Positions 1 to 7,032 of a stretch of 64,000 nt of DNA are shown here, one piece after another. Source of the stretch: HGM04593 sp045646965 (GTDB lineage Bacteria; Bacteroidota; Bacteroidia; Bacteroidales; Bacteroidaceae); the NCBI GenBank assembly GCA_045646965.1, contig JAZRLR010000025.1, positions 1-64,000 of the forward strand. The letters run 5' to 3'. A program made the position numbers and the translations under genes. Position 1 is the first letter of the stretch. Each line of letters opens with the position of its first letter. The notes under the pieces were generated by a model, which was given only the letters and a program-made list of their open reading frames with translations, was not told the DNA's origin and ran no database searches.

Positions 1-1
1 A

Positions 2-250
2 CATGGATTTCTGCAAGCAGGTGTATCTGTCTACATTCTGCTTATTCTCAGCATGTGTATCTTGGCATGGAGGCAGAAGAACCCTTATTATGCACTCGGT
101 GCTTGGTTATTTGTACTCTCGGACACCGTTTTAGCATGGAACAAGTTCGTGTTCCACATCGAAGGCGCTAGTTACCTCATCATGATACCTTATTATCTAG
201 GACAATGGATGTTATTCATCCAAAGTTTCAAACCCTCCAAAAGTGCATAA
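2..250 (+). CDS. YhhN family membrane protein (C-terminal part)
   Basis: This is the last 82 residues of a gene whose 5' end lies outside the window; the frame is open from base 2 to the TAA at 248-250. At least two hydrophobic helices are visible, with the motif LSDTVLAWNKF between them. Small residues and Asp followed by an Asn-Lys-Phe is characteristic of YhhN/TMEM86 proteins, integral membrane proteins of which some hydrolyse lysoplasmalogen. Enzymatic activity here is only inferred from the family. It runs convergent to the Fic gene, with 7 bases between the two stop codons. Confidence 0.7.
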   Translation, partial: HGFLQAGVSVYILLILSMCILAWRQKNPYYALGAWLFVLSDTVLAWNKFVFHIEGASYLIMIPYYLGQWMLFIQSFKPSKSA

Positions 251-257
251 AAAAGAA

Positions 258-1142
258 TCATCCAATCCGATAATAATCCATCATCGCTTTATACCTGTCT
301 TGTGCTGTGAGGCAAGTATCCCGCAAATACCCTTTGATGTCTGGCCATTGTTGCAAGCCACGATAGTAGAACCACTTCAGTTCATCAGTTACAATAAAAG
401 GGATATGCCCATTTGCCATACATTCTTTGAACATAATGAGTCGTCCCACACGTCCGTTCCCATCCTGAAAAGGATGTATCCGTTCGAAGCGATGATGAAA
501 ATCAAGAATATCATCAAACGATTTCTGTTTTTTGGCATTATATTCCTTCAACAGCGCTTTCATTTCTTTACTTACATCTTCTGGCAAACACGTTTCATGT
601 CCGCCCACCTCATTCGGTAGAAGTTTGTACTCACCCACGGCAAACCAGTCCTTTCGACTATCCGAAGTACCCGATTTCAGTATGCGATGCAATTCCTTGA
701 TGAAGGACTCGGAGAGTTTCTCCTCCGTACGGTCTATGATAAGGTCGATGCACCGAAAGTGGTTGGTCGTTTCGATGATGTCGTCCACATTCACGCTCTC
801 CTCGCTAATCCCCAACGTATTGGTTTCGAAGATGTGTCGTGTCTGTTCATGCGTCAGTCGGCTACCTTCTATGTGGTTCGAGTTATAAGTAAGGTCGATT
901 TGAGTACGATGATAGATACTCCCCTTCATTTTCATCAGCTTCTGCTCACGAAGAACAGCAAGCAAAGGCATCACTTTAATGGTAGACTGCTTGCGTTGGG
1001 GCAATACCGTATCTTCAGGTATATTCCATGTTTTACCCGTCAAGAATGCACCCTCTATCTTTCCAGTAGCACAATAATTGCGTACCGTTCTCTCTGAAAT
1101 GCCGTACTTCTCGGCAAATGTTCCTACTGAAATGTATTTCAT
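258..1142 (-). CDS. Fic family protein with N-terminal helix-turn-helix
   Basis: Fic domains transfer AMP or another nucleotide moiety to hydroxyl side chains of target proteins. This 294-residue form has a MerR/excisionase-like helix-turn-helix at about residues 1-45, an inhibitory helix motif (Ser88, Glu92, Gly93 in NSNHIEG) and the catalytic loop HPFQDGNGR at 223-231 with His, Asp, Gly, Asn and Arg intact. The inhibitory motif N-terminal to the Fic core makes it a self-inhibited class II protein. I start at the ATG at 1142: an in-frame start 18 codons upstream would lie between the -7 box and the start of transcription. The HTH and the palindromic site in its promoter suggest self-repression. 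The target is unknown. Confidence 0.85.
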   Translation of the reverse strand: MKYISVGTFAEKYGISERTVRNYCATGKIEGAFLTGKTWNIPEDTVLPQRKQSTIKVMPLLAVLREQKLMKMKGSIYHRTQIDLTYNSNHIEGSRLTHEQTRHIFETNTLGISEESVNVDDIIETTNHFRCIDLIIDRTEEKLSESFIKELHRILKSGTSDSRKDWFAVGEYKLLPNEVGGHETCLPEDVSKEMKALLKEYNAKKQKSFDDILDFHHRFERIHPFQDGNGRVGRLIMFKECMANGHIPFIVTDELKWFYYRGLQQWPDIKGYLRDTCLTAQDRYKAMMDYYRIG

Positions 1143-1182
1143 ATTCTTGTTCCTATCGGCAAGTTTTATTGTCGATATTAGT

Positions 1183-1215
1183 TGCAAATATAGCATTTTT
1201 TGCCGATATCGGCAA
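1183..1215 (-). promoter_or_regulatory. Fic promoter with palindromic operator
   Basis: Read on the minus strand, TTG (1215-1213), 20 bases and TATATTTG (about 1191-1184) form a Bacteroidota-type promoter. The spacer is largely occupied by the perfect 16-bp palindrome TTGCCGATATCGGCAA (1200-1215). A half copy ATCGGCAA lies at 1155-1162 and a degenerate copy near 1170-1180, both in the leader. This is the geometry of a repressor site. The natural candidate binder is the HTH of the Fic protein itself, which is inference. Confidence 0.6.
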
Positions 1216-1249
1216 GATTTGATAGTAAAACTGCTATTTGAAGAAACTA

Positions 1250-1750
1250 TTATGGTGTCCAGAACCCATCATCCCTATCATCATACCCATCGTTGTCTTC
1301 ATCCTTCCAGTCGAAGCTTGTTTCCCAATGTGTATCATGATAATCATAGAGCGGTTCATTGTTCGGCTTCTTTTCCTCTCTTCTTCCAGTTTTCAGTCCG
1401 AAGTAAATCGCCCCGGCAACCAATGATGCAGAATAATCATCCTCGCAGTCATCCTCGAAATCCTCTTCCTCATCCTCCATGTCATCCAATCCACGATCGC
1501 ACATCGGGAGCATCTCAAGATTACCAACCACATTGTGAAGTTCGTCTTCTGCTGTCTCTAGTCCATCACATAGGGCAGCCTCCAATGCATCTATTGCATC
1601 TTGCAATTCTTCACCATATTCACTGTCCTGTGTTTCGAAAGGCAATTCATCATACTCCGACTGAAGTTGACCCCTTACCTTCTCCACCTCCGCCTTCAGC
1701 TTTTCTACCTTAGCTATGGCATTATTGATTGTTACTAAATGATTTGCCAT
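1250..1750 (-). CDS. Acidic coiled-coil hypothetical protein
   Basis: This 166-residue protein is not recognised. Residues about 5-75 are rich in Ala, Glu, Lys and Leu and look like a long helix or coiled coil with no signal peptide. The middle carries a strongly acidic block (MEDEEEDFEDDCEDD). The C-terminal third is polar, rich in Asp, Gly and aromatic residues, and probably disordered. The gene lies 2 bases downstream of the small membrane protein gene, so the two are probably co-transcribed. No function is proposed. Confidence 0.65.
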   Translation of the reverse strand: MANHLVTINNAIAKVEKLKAEVEKVRGQLQSEYDELPFETQDSEYGEELQDAIDALEAALCDGLETAEDELHNVVGNLEMLPMCDRGLDDMEDEEEDFEDDCEDDYSASLVAGAIYFGLKTGRREEKKPNNEPLYDYHDTHWETSFDWKDEDNDGYDDRDDGFWTP

Positions 1751-1752
1751 TA

Positions 1753-1899
1753 TTACTTATTTTCTTTAATCGTTTTACGAATTCCAATTATAAGTCCCAC
1801 TACGATAGCTATACCATATATTACACACGGTACTACAAGGCTGTCGAACGCAAGCATCATCAGAACAAATCCCCATAAAATAATTCCAAGTCCTCTCAT
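1753..1899 (-). CDS. Small hydrophobic membrane protein
   Basis: This 48-residue protein consists almost wholly of two hydrophobic segments with a short basic tail (IRKTIKENK). The start at 1899 is chosen because an AGGAGG Shine-Dalgarno sequence, unusually good for this phylum, stands five bases upstream. A second ATG immediately before it at 1902 is possible. It is the first gene of a likely two-gene unit with the acidic coiled-coil protein. The sequence resembles no family I recognise; small two-helix proteins of this kind occur in holins, toxins and stress proteins, but nothing singles one out. Confidence 0.6.
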   Translation of the reverse strand: MRGLGIILWGFVLMMLAFDSLVVPCVIYGIAIVVGLIIGIRKTIKENK

Positions 1900-1986
1900 C
1901 ATTTCCTCCTTTTTAAATGATTTATGGTACAAAGTTCGGAGTAACATGATGCAAAACTCGTTACATGTTTGAGGATTTTTTCGTTT

Positions 1987-2295
1987 TTATTGAAGAAAAG
2001 ATGAGATTCTTTTAGTTTTAGTAATACGAAATTTGAAAGCCCAATGATTTTCTGAATTCAGATAGATTTCAATACCCTCTATATTTACTTCCATTTCTTT
2101 ATTAAAATCAATGCTTTTAAATACCACCTTATCATACTTATGCAAAATGAAAGGACAATGACCATCATTGATGTCATTCAAACTCCAATTCTTTTTTATG
2201 TTTTGGAAATCAGCACTAATACATAACCGCCCATTTTCATGAAGAAAAATTTGTTCAGCATTAGTCGTATCAATAGAACGTTTATATGTCGTCAT
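1987..2295 (-). CDS. Hypothetical protein
   Basis: A 102-residue soluble protein with alternating hydrophobic and charged residues suggesting a beta-rich fold, no Cys pairs and no signal peptide. I do not recognise a family. Codon use is AT-rich like its neighbours. Its start overlaps a short opposite-strand open frame (2286-2456), so the 5' region may be an old junction. Existence as a real gene is likely but not certain. Confidence 0.5.
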   Translation of the reverse strand: MTTYKRSIDTTNAEQIFLHENGRLCISADFQNIKKNWSLNDINDGHCPFILHKYDKVVFKSIDFNKEMEVNIEGIEIYLNSENHWAFKFRITKTKRISSFLQ

Positions 2296-2456
2296 TTCAC
2301 CCGATTTGCTCCCTCAAAGAAGATAAAGAGGGAAGATTTGACCTTAGAATCGATGGCGTTTCGCATCACTCTTGGTTCAGACGCAAGAAAGATGAGTTTA
2401 TGGAATCCTTAGGATTACCGACAAGCAGAAGACAAAATCGTGGGTTGAAACTATAA
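2286..2456 (+). pseudogene. Short open frame, possible 3' remnant of a gene
   Basis: A 56-codon open frame ending in TAA at 2454-2456. The C-terminal half is rich in basic and aromatic residues (VSHHSWFRRKKDEFMESLG) and reads like the end of a DNA-binding or mobilisation-type protein rather than random sequence. No ribosome binding site or upstream domain is visible, and it overlaps the start of the minus-strand gene. It is best regarded as a fragment left by rearrangement; a small intact gene cannot be excluded. Confidence 0.3.
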
Positions 2457-2487
2457 TGTGATATTGGGGCTGTGGATAGCCCCAATA

Positions 2488-2919
2488 TCACTTCGTATTG
2501 CTTAATTCATTCCAAATATCTTGAATGTTTTCTTCTCCATCAAAATAGTTGTGCTGCTCATCGCGCTTGAATGTCTCTCCATTGGGAACTATGATAATTT
2601 TATTTGAGTCTGGATATTCACAAATATCGTGACCTATGTAAGTGCGTATATCAAGAAAAATACAGGGGGCGTCTGTATGGTTATAAAGCTGATGAGCACC
2701 TGTTTCTCCAGATTCAAAAAATATCATATCTCCCGATTTTACTCTTTCCAGACCTTTGGGAGTGCGTAATGTGGCTTCTCCTTGTTGTATGATAAATAGT
2801 TCTTCTGCATAACGATGAAAATGATAGGCTGCATTACATTCACGAGGGTTGAGTTTTCGCACATCAAAATTGAGCCATTTGGGAATGATTCCCATATTCT
2901 CTCTCGTGTTATCAGTCAA
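2488..2919 (-). CDS. Cupin domain protein
   Basis: A 143-residue single-domain cupin. The first conserved motif is clear: His33, His35 and Glu39 or Glu40 (HFHRYAEELFIIQQGE), and the second metal-ligand His76 lies in GETGAHQLYN. The spacing fits a small mononuclear metal-binding beta barrel. Cupins of this size act as isomerases, dioxygenases or sugar-binding sensors and the substrate cannot be told here. It stands alone between hypothetical genes in an AT-rich region. Confidence 0.8.
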   Translation of the reverse strand: MTDNTRENMGIIPKWLNFDVRKLNPRECNAAYHFHRYAEELFIIQQGEATLRTPKGLERVKSGDMIFFESGETGAHQLYNHTDAPCIFLDIRTYIGHDICEYPDSNKIIIVPNGETFKRDEQHNYFDGEENIQDIWNELSNTK

Positions 2920-2999
2920 TAGTCTAAAACCGTCCTATTTTGTTCGGATTTGGCTGAAAATCCCTTTTGTCTTTCCTTATAATCGTTGCCATTTCTTTC

Positions 3000-3893
3000 T
3001 TATTTAGATAATACGATATATCTATTTCTCAAATATCTCAACCACTCTTTATGTTTATCTGAAGTAAAATATATTTTCATCATATCAAAAAGCGATTCGT
3101 ATGTCAAGTCAATGAAAGTTGCGTTACCAAGATCAGTCAGCAACGATTTGTATTCGGGTATAGCGTATTCAAGAAAATGTTTATTACCTCGTGGATAAAG
3201 ATGTATATGGTGGAAATACTGAATATCCCCTCTACACAACATAGAATATCCCAAAATATGATTACGCCAAATTTGACGTAAATGGTTTGCCTTTATAAAT
3301 GAAATGATGTCTAATGTTGGAATATACCAATGTGATTTCTTTGTCATCTGATGGTATAATCCATTTGTATTTTCAATATCCTGCTTCTCCTTAACCCCAA
3401 TAGGATAACCATTTTCGGTGTATTTTACCTCTATTCCAATGCCTCCAATAGAACCATCAGAAGATATATACTCTATGAATGTGTCAAAAGATGTTCCGTC
3501 ATTCAGATATTCGCTTTTATCAGCAGTTCCTGCATACTCAATGAGTATGCGGTTTATTTTTGATATACCTCCTCCTATTATTTCGTTAAACAGCATAGCA
3601 GTAGCATTTATATCTTCTTCCATTGGAGTAAAAATATTGTAAGGAATGTGCTCACTTCTCAACATATTGGAGAATAATACAGAAGACTTAAATGATTTAA
3701 CCTTGCTTTTAATCAGTTCTCTGTAAGTATCACAAAATATAAGTCCTTGCTTGGCTGCATCAGGTGAAAGAATAACTTGAGGATTCTTTTCGTTATAGAA
3801 ATCATTCAATTCATTTTCTCTGAATGCAAACTGATGAGCACGAGCCTTTGCTTTGAACTCATCATCATAGCGATAAGTCTTTCCTTTAATCAT
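3000..3893 (-). CDS. PGN_0703-like PD-(D/E)XK nuclease
   Basis: A 297-residue protein resembling the PGN_0703 group of putative restriction endonucleases. A plausible nuclease core is Asp137 or Asp146 followed by the GIEVK strand, with Glu155 and Lys157 in the E-x-K arrangement of PD-(D/E)XK enzymes. The reading frame starts inside the end of the upstream HNH gene (ATGATTAA overlap of 8 bases), implying translational coupling. No methyltransferase adjoins it, so the pair may cut modified or foreign DNA; that is inference. Confidence 0.7.
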   Translation of the reverse strand: MIKGKTYRYDDEFKAKARAHQFAFRENELNDFYNEKNPQVILSPDAAKQGLIFCDTYRELIKSKVKSFKSSVLFSNMLRSEHIPYNIFTPMEEDINATAMLFNEIIGGGISKINRILIEYAGTADKSEYLNDGTSFDTFIEYISSDGSIGGIGIEVKYTENGYPIGVKEKQDIENTNGLYHQMTKKSHWYIPTLDIISFIKANHLRQIWRNHILGYSMLCRGDIQYFHHIHLYPRGNKHFLEYAIPEYKSLLTDLGNATFIDLTYESLFDMMKIYFTSDKHKEWLRYLRNRYIVLSK

Positions 3894-4611
3894 TATTCTG
3901 CTGTATTATTAGTTTTAGTTCTTCAATAGATAATATAGAGTCTTTTCTTCTATGTAGCATTGCATGGCAATTGGGGCACACTGGGAATAAGTCATTTTCA
4001 ACTTCTATTTCATATCGTCCATCTCTATTAGAAATAGGCGTTACATGGTGTATATGTATGAAACCTTTTCCTAACTCTCCATAAGTCTTTTCAAAATCAA
4101 AGCCACACACAAAACATTTAGTTCCCTTACTCTGGATACATTTATTGCGTGCATTGATATTCCTCTCATGCGTGGTTATGGTTACTTGCCCCAATTCACC
4201 TTCCCAATATGCATTTATTTCATTTTCGATAGTTCTGTTTGTGTGGATTTCATTTAGAAAATTACAATACTTTTGATGAATGTCTCGCTCAATTTCCCTT
4301 AGCGTATTATTATGTCCCTCCTCATAATAGATAATGAAATCCATATAAGCTTTTAAGGCTATCCTTAATTTGTCCGCACCATAATCCTTATATATTTGAG
4401 ACAAATAATAATCTCTCAAATCTGTGCTTATCCCTCTTGTATGCAATTCTCCATCAAGCATTTTCTGAAATGCTCTATAAAAATCTGCAAAAGAGTTTTT
4501 GTTAATGCCATGACTAAGAAAAAGTTTTTCCTTTCCATTAACTAATCGCTCTTCTTTATTGTATATAGCTTTCGCCATTTTATAGATGGCTGACATTTGT
4601 TCTATATTCAT
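3886..4611 (-). CDS. HNH endonuclease
   Basis: A 241-residue protein with a C-terminal McrA-like HNH nuclease. Two Cys pairs (CFVC at about 166-169 and CPNC at about 212-215) bind zinc; the catalytic HH of HIHHVTP lies at about 188-189 and the final His in HAMLH. Residues 1-160 are helical and may recognise DNA. The frame is open 32 codons further upstream, but a promoter -7 box at 4653-4660 lies inside that stretch, so MNIEQM at 4611 is the better start. It is the first gene of an overlapping two-gene unit with the PGN_0703-like nuclease. Confidence 0.8.
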   Translation of the reverse strand: MNIEQMSAIYKMAKAIYNKEERLVNGKEKLFLSHGINKNSFADFYRAFQKMLDGELHTRGISTDLRDYYLSQIYKDYGADKLRIALKAYMDFIIYYEEGHNNTLREIERDIHQKYCNFLNEIHTNRTIENEINAYWEGELGQVTITTHERNINARNKCIQSKGTKCFVCGFDFEKTYGELGKGFIHIHHVTPISNRDGRYEIEVENDLFPVCPNCHAMLHRRKDSILSIEELKLIIQQNND

Positions 4612-4652
4612 CATATTATGCCTTTTGAGGGTTTTTAAAACAAATTTCATTG

Positions 4653-4660
4653 CAAAGGTA
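4653..4660 (-). promoter_or_regulatory. -7 box of the nuclease pair
   Basis: TACCTTTG on the minus strand matches TAnnTTTG, about 40 bases before the HNH start codon. No convincing TTG stands 20 bases upstream, so the promoter is moderate. It decides in favour of the internal start of the HNH gene. Confidence 0.45.
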
Positions 4661-4699
4661 CTCGATTTTATTTTTAGCACACATAAAATAGACATAATA

Positions 4700-4730
4700 T
4701 TGCCCATTCATTTTTTATTTCCTAATTTTG
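4700..4730 (+). promoter_or_regulatory. Promoter of the 44-residue acidic protein
   Basis: TTG (4700-4702), 20 bases, then TAATTTTG (4723-4730) match the Bacteroidota consensus. Transcription would begin near 4737, leaving a leader of about 180 bases before the small gene at 4916. The leader is much longer than needed and contains no other convincing gene. Confidence 0.5.
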
Positions 4731-4915
4731 CAGTGCGAGTTACACGCATTGTGGCAAAGCAATGAAGAACTCAGAAATACGAACGGTTGCTATATCGTTA
4801 CCCAATTTTCAAGCAATCCGACCAACCGATTTATTCTAAGCGAGTTATCTTTTCTTGCCAAAGTTTAGAAAAAACTTATCGGAAAACGTCCTTTTGGGAT
4901 TATGAGGAAGAGAAG

Positions 4916-5050
4916 ATGAACGATAATGACAATTGGAGTGACCCTTATGGGTTTGAACAAGCATATTATGAAGGCTGGAGCAGAGAAGATGTAGACTCAG
5001 GGTTATCAGATGCATACGAATGTGATTCTTTTACAAAAGAACCTTGGTAA
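4916..5050 (+). CDS. Small acidic protein
   Basis: A predicted 44-residue protein rich in Asp, Glu, Tyr and Trp (net strongly negative) with no hydrophobic segment. The start at 4916 follows a purine-rich GAGGAAGAG. The same frame is open from 4787, but those codons look like leader sequence. No family is recognised. Acidic DNA-mimic or anti-restriction proteins have this kind of composition, and it lies divergently beside a nuclease pair, but that is only a hint. Confidence 0.4.
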   Translation: MNDNDNWSDPYGFEQAYYEGWSREDVDSGLSDAYECDSFTKEPW

Positions 5051-5201
5051 CAATAAGTACTAAAAATATCTGTGTTTTAAAATCTATATTTTCAACAATT
5101 ATAAGGTTAATAATCAGATAGATTCAAAATAAACAAACTAAATGTACATTTGTTATAAATATAGAAAGTGGCAATTTCGCAAGAATGAACTTTGAAAAAA
5201 A

Positions 5202-5233
5202 TTTGTATTTTTAGAATTAAACGTTTATCTTTG
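5202..5233 (+). promoter_or_regulatory. Strong consensus promoter
   Basis: TTTG (5202-5205), 20 bases, then TATCTTTG (5226-5233): both elements are perfect for the Bacteroidota housekeeping sigma factor. It points toward the 3' end of the oppositely oriented BECR-like gene, with only a short hairpin-ended transcript possible before it. Confidence 0.6.
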
Positions 5234-5239
5234 CAGTGC

Positions 5240-5300
5240 TCATCTGCAAACAGAAGGAGTTTCGGGGCTCGGTATATCTTGACATATATCGAGCCCTGCG
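5240..5300 (+). ncRNA. Candidate short RNA ending in a hairpin
   Basis: The transcript expected from the promoter at 5202-5233 contains no open frame of note. It ends in a 13-bp stem: GGGCTCGGTATAT (5265-5277), six-base loop, then the complementary arm (5284-5296) with a single G-U pair, followed by TGCGCTTTTA. The T-run is weak, so termination may be partial and the RNA could extend antisense into the toxin-like gene. An RNA of about 60 bases is inferred only from promoter plus hairpin. Confidence 0.4.
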
Positions 5301-5303
5301 CTT

Positions 5304-5855
5304 TTATAATACAGAATCTATTTTTGATTTTAATTTCTTTTTCAACTGCTTTTCGCCATACTTCTCGTTCAAATAGTATGCAGTTAATAAATAGTATGCA
5401 TTTGCATTGTTGCGCATTTGTGGTTCTAGAACAACAACATATTTTTGAGTTTTATTGTAGATATATGTTCTAATGACATCTACACGTTTGTGCTGATTAC
5501 GTTCTACAACACTGAAAACCTCTATATCACTATTGTCTTTTATCACTTCTTGGATATGAGGTTTTATCCAATGTAGTCGTTCAGAACGGTAAGAATCATA
5601 TACACGTCTTTTAATGGTACAACCTTGGTTATCTGTTTCTTCTTTTTCAACGGTTGTTAGGTGTGTAAATTCACGATTCATATCCAATTCTCCATCAGTT
5701 TTTATTGGATATATACGTTTAGACCTAAAATTAAAATTTTTATTCTCAGCTATATCTCTATCAAATATGCCTTGTAAAGACCTTTTTCTAGCATCTGTAC
5801 CGAGAAAATTTAATTCAAGCAACTCAGGATATTGTTTTAATAAATTTATCGGCAT
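5304..5855 (-). CDS. BECR-fold (PBECR-like) RNase toxin candidate
   Basis: A 183-residue protein. Its C-terminal 100 residues follow the pattern of phage-associated barnase/EndoU/colicin/RelE-like (PBECR) domains: RSERLHWIKPHIQE, then RTYIYN, a YVVVLEP strand and YYLLTAYYLNEKYG before a Lys-rich end. Such domains are RNA-cleaving toxins or phage and toxin-system components. The N-terminal half is not recognised. The gene starts 1 base after the DUF3800 gene ends, so the two form one unit. The assignment rests on recalled patterns; catalytic residues cannot be proved here. Confidence 0.5.
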   Translation of the reverse strand: MPINLLKQYPELLELNFLGTDARKRSLQGIFDRDIAENKNFNFRSKRIYPIKTDGELDMNREFTHLTTVEKEETDNQGCTIKRRVYDSYRSERLHWIKPHIQEVIKDNSDIEVFSVVERNQHKRVDVIRTYIYNKTQKYVVVLEPQMRNNANAYYLLTAYYLNEKYGEKQLKKKLKSKIDSVL

Positions 5856-5856
5856 A

Positions 5857-6558
5857 TTATTTTAGTGATATAAAAAACAAATTAAACTTCTTGGCAAACT
5901 TACTAGTAGTTCTTTTAAGAGATATATTTGTATGCTTAGTTATTAAATCTACAATCTTTCGTTTTGCAACAACTTTTCCTTCTATATCCCCTTTTTCTAT
6001 TCGAAGATTATAATTTATTGCACCCATTAAAACATCTGACAGTTGCATAAAACAACTCTCGTGAGATTTCATAAATTGAAAATTCCCAATAGACGCATTC
6101 CAATGTAGGATTTCGTGCAGTTTTTTCAACTTCTTATGACTACAAGTGTCTTTTACATCAAAATATACGTTGTACGTATTCTCCAAATCTATACCGTGAT
6201 GTAATAATTGAAAGTACATTCTAAAATAGAAATCGTTGAAAGTGTACCCCTCTCGTTTCTCATCTATTTGTGATTTATCAACGATAACCGCTCTGAAATT
6301 CATATCAGTCATAAAGAAATATTCAACAATTTCTTTATACATCTGAAATGTTTTATCGTGTATGTTTATCCATTTTAGTTCGCCATTATACCCATATTTT
6401 GCCTTTATTGCTTTTATTTGCTCTTTAGCAATTTTTATTTGATTAGAAGCAATACTAACATAGCCAAATATCATATAAGGATGTCCATCATTTATAAGAT
6501 GGGTGCTCTCATCGCAATATATGTTAAAAGTTTTATTTACTGTATCCATAATATTCAT
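5857..6558 (-). CDS. DUF3800 protein (RNase H-like fold)
   Basis: A 233-residue protein with the hallmarks of DUF3800: NIYCDES near residue 12 (Asp16, Glu17), an acidic YFDVKD strand at about 132-137, and QLSDVLMGA at about 172-180 with Asp175. Together these give the acidic cluster of an RNase H-like nuclease fold. ATG codons at 6558 and 6549 are both possible starts. A strong promoter lies upstream at 6611-6641. Members are often found in mobile and defence regions; here it heads a two-gene unit with the BECR-like protein. Confidence 0.75.
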   Translation of the reverse strand: MNIMDTVNKTFNIYCDESTHLINDGHPYMIFGYVSIASNQIKIAKEQIKAIKAKYGYNGELKWINIHDKTFQMYKEIVEYFFMTDMNFRAVIVDKSQIDEKREGYTFNDFYFRMYFQLLHHGIDLENTYNVYFDVKDTCSHKKLKKLHEILHWNASIGNFQFMKSHESCFMQLSDVLMGAINYNLRIEKGDIEGKVVAKRKIVDLITKHTNISLKRTTSKFAKKFNLFFISLK

Positions 6559-6610
6559 ATTTTAAGTGTCTAAAACTTTATGTATTACACCACAAAAAGC
6601 AAGACCAATG

Positions 6611-6641
6611 CAAAGATATATGCCAATTAAAGAAAAAACAA
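6611..6641 (-). promoter_or_regulatory. Promoter of the DUF3800 / BECR unit
   Basis: On the minus strand TTG (6641-6639), 20 bases and TATCTTTG (6618-6611) match the consensus exactly. Transcription should start near 6604, about 45 bases before the coding region. Confidence 0.6.
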
Positions 6642-6730
6642 GTAAAAGAAATACAAGTAATAAACACTTTTGTATTTTTTGTCAATAACAACAAATACAG
6701 TATTGAAAATCAGGAATTTGCACGGTTTTA

Positions 6731-6761
6731 TTGCGTGTTTTATTAAAAAGCTATAAATTTG
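6731..6761 (+). promoter_or_regulatory. Promoter of a candidate small RNA
   Basis: TTG (6731-6733), 20 bases, then TAAATTTG (6754-6761). It points away from the DUF3800 promoter; no coding region follows, only a strong terminator about 130 bases on. Confidence 0.5.
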
Positions 6762-6767
6762 TGACTT

Positions 6768-6897
6768 GTATTGGAACCCGAACCTAACACTGTTTGGAAA
6801 ATCACTCTTTTGATTTATTGAGAGAAGGATTTATATAGGGACTGAGCGTCCCGTACGCACCGCGAAAAGCCTTTCGGTTACACCGAGAGGCTTTTTT
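6768..6897 (+). ncRNA. Candidate small RNA, about 130 bases
   Basis: The stretch lies between a consensus promoter and a strong intrinsic terminator and has no credible open frame. It contains the palindromic GGGACTGAGCGTCCC (about 6837-6851), a possible internal hairpin, followed by CGTACGCACCGCG and the terminator stem. I could not match it to tRNA, 5S, tmRNA, SRP RNA or 6S RNA. It also marks the change from AT-rich accessory DNA to core genes, so part of it could instead be an old attachment junction. Confidence 0.4.
6865..6897. terminator. Bidirectional intrinsic terminator
   Basis: AAAAGCCTTTCGGT (6865-6878) pairs with ACCGAGAGGCTTTT (6882-6895) around a three-base loop, with A-runs and T-runs on the two sides. 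It ends the candidate small RNA and could also stop transcripts from the acyltransferase gene on the other strand. Confidence 0.75.
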
Positions 6898-7032
6898 GTT
6901 TGTATATCTTCGGGAAGGGGTTACGGCGGCTCACGGCTCACCTGCAAAAGGGGCTCAACGTAAAACACCATTTCGCCTCTTATACATCGCTACATCGCGC
7001 GCAGCGGGCTTTTATAAATTATAATTGCAACG

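Noticed and set aside
6768..6897. tRNA, tmRNA, 6S or SRP RNA at this locus
   Set aside because: No cloverleaf, tag peptide frame, long 6S stem or SRP tetraloop could be found.
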